From positions 2,007,421-2,071,420 of the forward strand of contig JAVFKD010000015.1 of assembly GCA_036429605.1 (NCBI GenBank): DNA of 64,000 bases, read 5' to 3'. This document shows, one piece after another, positions 56,201 through 64,000 of this stretch (its first letter is position 1; each line of letters opens with the position of its first letter). The DNA is from Cladobotryum mycophilum. Lineage: Eukaryota; Ascomycota; Sordariomycetes; Hypocreales; Hypocreaceae. Under the pieces are notes generated by a model that did not search any database, was not told the origin of the DNA, and saw only the letters and a list, made by a program, of their open reading frames with translations. The position numbers and the translations under genes are program-made.

Positions 56201-59200
56201 GGCCGCTTATGAGGGCGACCGCGGGAAGTCATCAAGCTACTGTGGAGCGGCTGCTTGGCCGAAGAGCGGATATCGAGTCAAGGGACCAACGACGACCAAA
56301 CACCTAGCAAGGCGACACAAAGTGCACGCAGGAGTTGCACGGCTGCTTCTTTGAACGAGGCGAGCATGGTGAATCCAAAAACGACAGCAGCCGAGCGCCA
56401 CTTGAATAGGCCATCGCAGAAGGGCCACAGAGAAGTTGCAGAACAGCGTAGGATCCACAAGTCAACAGCACTGAGGGTTGACTGCAACGAAAGGATTTCC
56501 TATATGACCCTGACAAGCTGAAAAATGTCGCACTTTGTCGGACACTGCGGCAAGCCTCTCGAGAAAAAAATCCCCTGTAGAGTTGCCTTCTTCTGAGACT
56601 AGGGCGGATGGTCGCTGAGAAGCGGCCGTATGCTCCTAGTGACAGGTCACCGTACCACTGGAGTCTTTCCGAGAGTCTTTCCCCCAGACAGTGGTTGATC
56701 GACAGGTTGACTCGTGGGATGGCACATAATGCGTAGTGCTTCGTATCATGTGCGAGACAAGTTGGTGGCTGTCAGAAGGGAGCCGAACTCCTGAAGGCTG
56801 TGTTCACGGCTGCAGCAGCCCACGACGACTATGCCAACTCCTGCTTTAAAGCATCGATGCAATGGTAGCGGCTAGTCTTCGCATTGACCCAGCCAAGATT
56901 CCATAGAAGACACCGAAAATCTTGGCAGAAAGGCCGTCAAGTCACGGAGCCTCAAACAGAATCATGGCCCGGAGAGCCAGCCATTCACACGCGACTCATT
57001 CCGGCAAGCAATGCTGGGGGCAGGAAGAAATTTCACGGGTTTAAGCCATGAGTAAGCGATTCGAGAAGACGTTGAGAAGATTGCATGATGGTCCACAAAA
57101 GAGAGGGGGAATGGAGAAAGGCCAAGCTTGAGGGGGATGCATTGGGCGTCGATGCATGGGGTTGGAGGTTGGAAGAGGATGAACCGTGATGGGATTACTG
57201 GGGTCGTGTTGAAACGTTGACTACAGGCGGGGGGGGTCCGCACGGCAGCAGGGTCACTAACAGCGACGTTATGGCGCCCCGTGATGAGCCCCGCTGTCTA
57301 CTGGCCGGGTCTGTTAGTGGGGTGCTGGCTGCAAACACGTCCATGCTGAACTCTGGGCAGGAACTACAGTGAGAGTTGCCGTGCCCGTATCCAAGCTTTG
57401 CGGCTCAATCTGAAGGCGAAGTCATGAATAGCAAGTATTCTGTATAGTAGGGGTGCATTGGGATCTATAACGGATGAATTCGAGGTAGCAGCAGTAGATG
57501 CATGGATGGATGATTAGATGGATACTTGCCTAGGTAGGTATGTAGCTACCCGGCACCTAGCAACCAGTCTATCAAGTTACACAACATATCGTCAGTCATG
57601 TGAGCGTGCAACAATGGAGCGATTGGATGTATCTTCATGGAGTAAATTACCCACCCTGCAGTATCAATCAAGATTGACCTCTAGATTCGGCAACAGTGAA
57701 GATTACGACCCTACCAAATTTTCGTAGGGTTGGAAATACTACACAGAAAAGCATCATATGGTCCTCCTGGAGCAAGATTCGCGCTCCCTAGTTACTTACT
57801 TGGGTAGGGTTGAAATGGATCCAATGCCGTTGTAATTAGTGAAGCGACCACCTGATGGCCCCTCCAGGTCGCAGGAAACAAGGCCTGCCTACCTGCCTGC
57901 GTACATTTTTGTTTCTCCGCTCTGCATACAAAGTAACCCCGTGGCCAAGGAAATACACGTAGAATCAAAAGAGACCTGCCTTGTACATGAAGGCTGAAAA
58001 TTAAATTGACGGGGCTTAACCAGTTGAAGAATGACAACAAGAAAGATAGATGAAAGACACACACAGGTGACCAAGGGACCCTGATGCAAATGCGGGATGT
58101 AATGTATTCCCTCATCCCCCTCCCCCCTTCTCTCTTCACGGCCAATAAAGCAGGATCAATATGCGCAAGCGATAGGGTAGTGTTACCCGCTTGGCGATGT
58201 GATCTGCGACAACGATCTAGATGCTGTTCTCCTTTGCCTTCATGTCCAAAGTGGCAAAAGCTTGTTGCAGGGTTGCTGGCCGCGCGCGCATAGAAACAAC
58301 GTGTGAAGCTGAGATGACGCATGTTTGACGGATGTTTTAAATTGCTCCGATAGAACACCATGTTTGATCGTGTTCCATCTTGTTCTTTTTTTGCCAATGA
58401 ATTTTCTATTTTTAATGAAATAATCTGGTTTCGGGACGTCTCTGAACGGAAATCAGAGTATCATCGCTTCGGATCTGCCCTCCCAATGCGACAGCGCTTG
58501 TGTGTGTGTGGTATGTGTAGGTTAGTAGGTTACAACGCTGTAGTACAGGTAAGTAGGTACAGTACAGCAAGCAGTACTCCGTAGTAGGGACTCTTCTTCC
58601 TTCGGCAACTCATGCAAGGCCCAAGACCCTAAAAGCACCAGCACTAAAGCACCACCCACCCTAAAGCAAACCCACCCCCAAGAACGCAGTAGAGACGCTG
58701 TAGCCAATCGATTTAGGCACCATCCTAAAATAACAATCTGTAGCCGCCGGGCGCTACGCTTTGACCAATCATTGCCGCTCCCGTCCACTGGCGGTGACCG
58801 AAGAAAACAATGAGGGGTTCGTCAATCTGACGACGGACTCCATTATTATTATTATTTTCCTTGCTGTCCACACACAACACATACAGCACACACACACACA
58901 CACTCACGACCCCCCCCCCACCGTCTGTCCAATCCAATTCTAGCTGTGGTCCTTTTGACTTGTTGGTCCCGTCCTGTTTATGCCCCTCCCCTTTCTTTTT
59001 CCCCATGCTATGATGGATGGATGCGTGCTTGTTTGTTTGTTTCTTCTTTTTACCAGCCTCCCGTGTTTTGACATTTGCGTTTGAGATTTAGTTCTCCTGT
59101 TGTTGGTCGTCACCACCCACTACTACTAACACTACCAACACCACCAACTTGCTTATGCTTCTATTTTCCGAACCTTTTACCTTCGTGGCTCCACGGAGGA

Positions 59201-59981
59201 CCCGTCGTTGTGGTTTCATGTTTCTGCATGGCGTCTGTCCACGGTCCACGGTCCACCCTGCCTGCGTCTGCATACGTCAAGACGCTATACCCAGACCCTG
59301 CCATTCAGAGGCTGCCAAAAAAGTAAACAACACATGCATGGGATCCCATCCCCCCATTCCTCCTCCTCCCCCCAAACATCCGCCCTTACGCCCCTACGCG
59401 CCGAGGTCTGTGGGTGTGGGTGCAGTTGTGGGTAGTATCTATGTAGGTATGTACTAGTAGCCTCTCCATAGTCTCGTAGTTCCATAAGTCTTGTCGACAA
59501 CAAAAACCGATCCATCTTGTTCCGTTGTTTAAAATAACTTTAGAGCTGAGTGGAGTCTATTTTCTTTTTTCCACTGCAAGGCCCCTTGGAATGATTGAGG
59601 CTCTTCTATTATTATTATCCTTATTTTTTCGATGACATCGTCAATTACAATACGACTATATTTCCCACCTCGAAAAATCCCCCAACCTCCATCCACCCTC
59701 TCTCTCTCTCTCCCTTCTCACAACCCACGTCGTTGACGGCGGAGGAGGCGGCAACAAATTGATTTCGGGAGGCAAAAACCTATGATGTGATTAAAGACGA
59801 CAAGAGTTTTGGGGACCTTTTTACTTTCATTATTCTTCTTTTTTGATTATCGAAATCGCATTCCTTTTGTATATTCTTTCAACATACAACTGCAACAGCT
59901 GGCCTTGCTTTGCTTCGCTTCTCATCTTTTGCAAGTCATCCATCATCATCGTCATCACCATCATCATCACCATCAGTCATC
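53294..59981. other. Gene-poor 6.7 kb stretch
   Basis: No gene could be supported. Minus-strand open frames at 56009-55776, 55773-55471 and 55265-54879 contain hydrophobic patches (SLAYRFNIWAVIAI, SDVSYIIVCGIVCIGNEVLMILCDF) and might be exons of a decayed membrane-protein gene, but splice sites could not be fitted. Other contents: G8 at 57229-57236, a GGATGGATGATTAGATGG stretch near 57503-57520, (TTA)n near 58842-58855, (CA)n near 58885-58900, C10 at 58910-58919 and CATCATCAC repeats at 59938-59980. The last kilobase is pyrimidine-rich leader of the next gene. Confidence 0.45.
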
Positions 59982-61633
59982 ATGATGGCTCTCAAAGAAA
60001 AGATATCCTCCCCTCTTGAGGCGGGACCCTCAATACTCGACGCCCACCATCTCCCACCTCATCTCACATCAGCCCTCGAATACACCTCGAGCCGACTAGC
60101 CAAGAAATCCCTCCATCTCACCCTCGTTGTCGTCCGGAGGGATTATCAGTTGCCTGCCATCCTCCCCTCTCACGTGTCGCCAGGCCTATACAGCCCCATG
60201 ACTCCCGGCTCCCCACCCGTCACCGGGGGCAGTGTCGGCAGCAGCCGGTTGGCCTTTGCTTCGAGCCCTGTTATCGCTTTCAAGAAGTTGGTCCGCTCGG
60301 CATCACAGCGTGTTTCAAAACGGTCCAACGAAACGCCAAGGGGCGGCCTCGTTTCTCCGGGCTACCCTCCAACGAGCGCCCTTGAATCCCCAAGATTGCG
60401 ATGGCCTCTCTCACCCACCACTCCGCTATCGCCACCACCCATGACCCCTTCTACCACAACCTCCATCACCACAACGGAGACGAATGGACCCCCGACTCCC
60501 AACTCCTCCAGCCTCCGCTTTTTCTACGCCAGCGACATGTCCCCCACGGCGGAGAAGGTTATGAAAAGTACCATCTCCAAGGCCGGGATCAAGTATGGCT
60601 TGGGGTAAGGCATCCATCTGCCGCTCATCAACCATGAACCTTTGTTTGACTAACCATTGACTCACAGAAGCGCATGGCTCGCACCTTTTGCCAGCACATC
60701 CGCCCGCGAACTGACAAACCAACTATTCCAAAACTCCGTTGTCCAAAACGAAATTCTCTTCTCCTCCGATGGTCTGACCCTGTTAGCGCTTGACCGCCTA
60801 TACAGTGTCAAGAGTGCCCTCTCGAGCTTCAGCAAAACAAACTCCCCCTGCGGCTCGAAGATGCCGTCGACGAGCTGCGACGCTTTATCTTGGCGAGCAA
60901 CGGGGCCAAAATTTCCAGATCAGACCTATTCAGGTCGTACGACTGGCTTAGCGTCAGCAGCCATGCTATTACCGAACTCGATCTCATGTATCGACGTGCA
61001 TATGGCGGGCCCGAACGATTCGGCGGCATATCTGGCATGCCCATGCCGCTGGAAAAGATTCCCGAGCCGGGAACCTACCAACCTTTGATGAGCTCATTCG
61101 ACGACGATAGTACTGATGACGGCGAAGACGATGATTACAATGATGGAGATCTCAGCCCTTCCGACACGATCCTTGACCCCAACATTATTGGCGTTGCCAT
61201 TACTGCGATGCACGTCATCAAGCCTCCTACCCCCCGACGAATCGGACCCCAGCTCAAGCTGCAAACCAACTTTGAACACAAATCCAAACTCAAGGCCCGG
61301 CGAGGCGAAGACGAAGACGGGGACCGCACAGCCCGGCCGGCCGATCGATCGGCCCAAGCTTGGAATAGCCGCAGCACCATAGACCAGGTGTTGAGCGCTC
61401 AGCCCTTGACGGCACACCCTTTGACGGCACACCCCCTGACAGCACATCCCTTGAGCTCACATCCGATAACCTCTTACCATCTAAGTCCGGATCGGGGCAC
61501 GACGAAAGTAGGCCCAACGACACCGAACGGATATGATGATATATCCCCCATAACGCGTGGCGAATGGGGGTTTCTTATGGTAGATAACGGCTTCAAAGGA
61601 GGCGGGAGGACAGCGGCAGTAGAAACCTGCTAG
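59982..61633 (+). CDS. Conserved-looking hypothetical protein, frameshifted at a C5 run
   Basis: No named family recognised; likely a Pezizomycotina-specific protein. Start MMALKEKISSPLEAG at 59982; an in-frame ATG upstream at about 59910 is weaker. Exons 59982-60604 and 60668-61633. An ordered N-terminal part (HLTSALEYTSSRLAKKSLHLTLVVVRRDYQLP), a long Ser/Pro-rich linker, then LRFFYASDMSPTAEKVMKSTISKAGIKYGLGSAW interrupted by the intron, and RRFILASNGAKISRSDLFRSYDWL. After SKTNSP the frame breaks at the C5 run 60844-60848; one added C continues into LRLEDAVDELRRF. Predicted 529 residues. The C-terminal part is acidic and contains the PLTAH repeat. No membrane segment or signal peptide. Confidence 0.7.
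61401..61461 (+). repeat. 15-bp minisatellite encoding PLTAH units
   Basis: About four tandem 15-bp units (three PLTAHP-type and a degenerate PLSSH) within the C-terminal part of the hypothetical protein. In-frame period keeps the reading frame. Confidence 0.8.
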
Positions 61634-61897
61634 AATTCTTTTTTGCTTCACGAAGCCCAGACGTGTTTTTTTCTTTTTCCTTTTATTTCTTTCTCTTCTT
61701 CATTCTTCTTTTCATGCATGTGTGCAACAAAGCATGCATCATCTTTGGGACATCTTAAGGTAGCGCGGTGAACCGGCGTTGTGGGACCAGGCATACGGTA
61801 TGGCATGGCATGGCATTGCCGAACGGATGGGATATAGGCATATATTTGTTCATTTAGGTCTGAATTCTTGGGTATCATAGCTTCAATCTTTCTCTCT

Positions 61898-63040
61898 TTA
61901 CCAACCATATCTGCTCGATGCTTCTTTTCGATTTGTCTTTCCCTTTGCGAAACTTTCCTCCAATGCGTCTCTCTGATTTACAACATTGTGCACCAATTGT
62001 CTGAGGCTGTGCTTGCCACTCTGAATAGAACGGACAGGATTATGGGTTTGCTGCTCGCCCGCAGCTCGGATTTCCTCGTTGTGCCTGTATTCTTGATCCA
62101 TATTAAAGTTAATGACTTTCTTTGCCGTCTGGTTTCCTCCTCGGCCAAATAGCTCTCGTCTGGCTGCCGCAGAAAGATTCAAGTCATCGGCAACGGTATC
62201 TAGTGACTCAGTGCCCACTCCGGTTGCTTGTGTATATGCGGCTTGTGAATAATCGATATCAGTGGGATATTGATCGGCACTTGCTCCTGTCTCAAATAGT
62301 GGCTCGTACGCTTCGTTTTCCTTTGACGAGGAGGCCAGTGATGGTTCTTCAACATGCAAAGAGAATAGAGAAGTCTTTTTGGGTGGTGGAGCTGGGGTAG
62401 CCTCTTCTTTTGCCGCTAAATTGGTAGCTTGGCTTGGTGTTTGTTTGTTTGCGGTTGCCGCCGATGGAGCCTTTACACCTCCTGTCTTGGGAGTTTTCTT
62501 CTTTGCATTATTCCGTGCAACAGAGAGTGGTTTGAACATCAAAGGCTTCCCTACGAGCTTCACTTCCGAGGCAGGTTTCAGTTCATCTGGTATTGAAGGC
62601 TCGGCTGCCCGTTTCGGCGGCGGTAGGCCCATGTCCCCTGATGTCGTCTCTGTATTCCCAAAGCCACTCGACTTTTCTCCATCACGACTGAATCCGACTT
62701 CTGCACTGGTCTTTAAGTGAATACCCGGCCTTGCCTGGCTTGAAGATGACTTGATCACTCCTGGCTTGCCAATATTCTTAGGGGCTGGGAGAAACGAATT
62801 GAACCCGGAGAAGAGACCACCGCCACCGCCCGTCCGCGAACGCTTAGTTGGAGGCTCATCGCTGGTTGTTGAAGCTGTAGCCGTCGCCTGGGGAAGGTTG
62901 ACGATGATTTTGCCCGGGTTCGATCGGTCGACGACTTTCTGGAAGGCCGGCTTCTTGCCGTTTGGCTGGGGAACCTTTGCTGTCGTTGTGGCAGGGGCTT
63001 CAGATTCAGACTCGGACTCGGAATAGTCGACTAGACCCAT
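61898..63040 (-). CDS. PRCC-domain protein (MAD2B-interacting type)
   Basis: 380 residues, one exon, start MGLVDYSESESESE. The N-terminus with GLVDYSESE and the C-terminal third match the PRCC family, whose human member is a nuclear protein linked to mRNA splicing and mitotic checkpoint control through MAD2B. Conserved C-terminal blocks: LNLSAAARRELFGRGG, KKVINFNMDQEYRHNEEIR, NPVRSIQSGKHSLRQLVHNV and NQRDALEESFAKGKTNRKEASSRYGW read in pieces. The middle is Pro/Lys/Ser-rich and probably disordered, with a short Gly run after KRSRTG, a likely nuclear signal. Divergent from the following gene. Confidence 0.85.
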   Translation of the reverse strand: MGLVDYSESESESEAPATTTAKVPQPNGKKPAFQKVVDRSNPGKIIVNLPQATATASTTSDEPPTKRSRTGGGGGLFSGFNSFLPAPKNIGKPGVIKSSSSQARPGIHLKTSAEVGFSRDGEKSSGFGNTETTSGDMGLPPPKRAAEPSIPDELKPASEVKLVGKPLMFKPLSVARNNAKKKTPKTGGVKAPSAATANKQTPSQATNLAAKEEATPAPPPKKTSLFSLHVEEPSLASSSKENEAYEPLFETGASADQYPTDIDYSQAAYTQATGVGTESLDTVADDLNLSAAARRELFGRGGNQTAKKVINFNMDQEYRHNEEIRAAGEQQTHNPVRSIQSGKHSLRQLVHNVVNQRDALEESFAKGKTNRKEASSRYGW

Positions 63041-63417
63041 TTTGAAGGTTTGTCTACGACTGCGACAAAATGTGGTGCAAATACTGGGACTTGGTGATGT
63101 GTTTCAAGGTTGATGAAAGGCGCGGGTTTGAAAATGCTACGGTGACGTTTACGCGCCGGACACTAAGGCCGTGCATAAATTCTACAGCAGGGGTCAGCCT
63201 TATCGAACCTTCGATAGTACCCCACGTTAACTTCCGACTACTGGCCTGCATCAACAATCCAGCTTTCGTCACTCCCACTACCTACTCTCTTTACCTCGAC
63301 GCCTAGCCTTGTTCATGTTTGACAAACATGTGAACACGTACTGCCTCTGATGTATTTTTCTTCCCATAGAATCGCTCTCTAATGCGCGGTCTGTGTCCTC
63401 ATCCCTCTTAACCCATC
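63041..63417. promoter_or_regulatory. Divergent promoter region
   Basis: 377 bp between the head-to-head PRCC gene and the partial gene at the window end. No specific site assigned. Confidence 0.5.
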
Positions 63418-64000
63418 ATGTCTGTCATTCAACTAGAAGAGTGGGTTGCCCTGCATGGACTGTTTACTATGACCGCATCTAGGCCACAAAGCAAACTGCT
63501 AACACTTGCAATTCAGGCTCGTGGCGTACCAGCTTCGCACCAGTTACCTCAATGAGATTGCCGACGGCGTAGGCGAACGATTAATCACTGTCAATGACAG
63601 CGTTCTCAACACAGCCCCGTTCAAAGCGGCTGGCTGGCGACCGACCTCATCACACATCAAGCGAACACACTCTCCCCCGATTCCGACCGCAATCGCATCT
63701 GAATATTTTCAAGCTCCACGGCAAGCTGGTTTTGCATTGGAAGATGGCCTCGAAGATGGAGGCATGCTCACGGGTGGAGGGGCTGATACCGTAGGTCCTG
63801 GGGCGGCTACTAAGAGGCGCAGGCGCCGGGAACAGATGGAAGAAGAAGACAGCAGCGACCTGAGCGATGATAGTGAAGACGAAGCCGAACACAGAGCAGC
63901 TCAGCAAATAAAGTTTGCCAAAATGCCGGTCAGAAATCGTGCGGGATCATCGCCCCTTCAGAACTCCCAACTGAGACAACCAATTATCGGGAGCATATCG
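63418..64000 (+). CDS. Unidentified protein, 5' part only
   Basis: Exons 63418-63440 and 63517->64000, open to the window end. The intron (76 bp) starts with GTGGGT, has a TGCTAAC branch site and ends in TTCAG; splicing gives MSVIQLEELVAYQLRTSYLN, then EIADGVGERLITVNDSVLN and PFKAAGWRPTSSHIKR. A basic stretch KRRRRRE and an acidic Ser/Asp/Glu stretch (EEEDSSDLSDDSEDE) follow, then KFAKMPVRNRAGSSP. The composition suggests a nuclear protein. No family recognised. Confidence 0.7.

Overview
The window is nuclear DNA of a filamentous ascomycete (Pezizomycotina; probably Sordariomycetes, perhaps Hypocreales, which is an inference). Evidence: many short GT-AG introns of about 45-100 bp with CTAAC/CTGAC-like branch sites, a Zn2Cys6 regulator, a HET-domain gene, a fungal NACHT NTPase, an iron lipoxygenase and a small secreted cysteine-rich protein. 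No transposon, rRNA, tRNA or CRISPR was recognised.

Layout. 1-1703: 3' part of an nrc-2/FPK1-type AGC kinase. 3220-4773(-): mitochondrial seryl-tRNA synthetase. 5373-11977: Zn2Cys6 factor(-), sugar-nucleotide 4,6-dehydratase(-) and, divergent from it, a TPT-type nucleotide-sugar transporter(+); this looks like a UDP-rhamnose supply locus. 12095-15617: RPF1(-) and NOC3(+), two 60S ribosome assembly factors sharing a 283 bp divergent promoter. 16014-17339(-): hypothetical protein. 18199-19046(-): POP3-like RNase P/MRP subunit. 21989-30390(+): very large ubiquitin protease. 30961-36996: HET-domain gene(-) divergent from a NACHT NTPase gene(+), a typical allorecognition/immune arrangement. 38875-50922: lipoxygenase(+), GMC oxidoreductase(-), catalase(+) and DyP peroxidase(+), a neighbourhood rich in peroxide chemistry. 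52961-53293(+): small secreted Cys-rich protein. 53294-59981: gene-poor stretch. 59982-61633(+): hypothetical protein with a minisatellite. 61898-63040(-): PRCC-domain protein. 63418-end(+): 5' part of an unidentified gene.

The main technical observation is that seven otherwise conserved genes are each broken by one or more single-base frameshifts, ten in total. Eight lie in C or G runs of five or six bases or directly at a G4 run, one is in an A4 run, and almost every one is repaired by adding one base to the run. Several of these genes are expected to be essential (RPF1, NOC3), so under-called homopolymers in the assembly are far likelier than pseudogenes. Coordinates are given so each can be checked. 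Where genes are spliced, the exon limits given were derived by matching splice sites to reading frame and family conservation.
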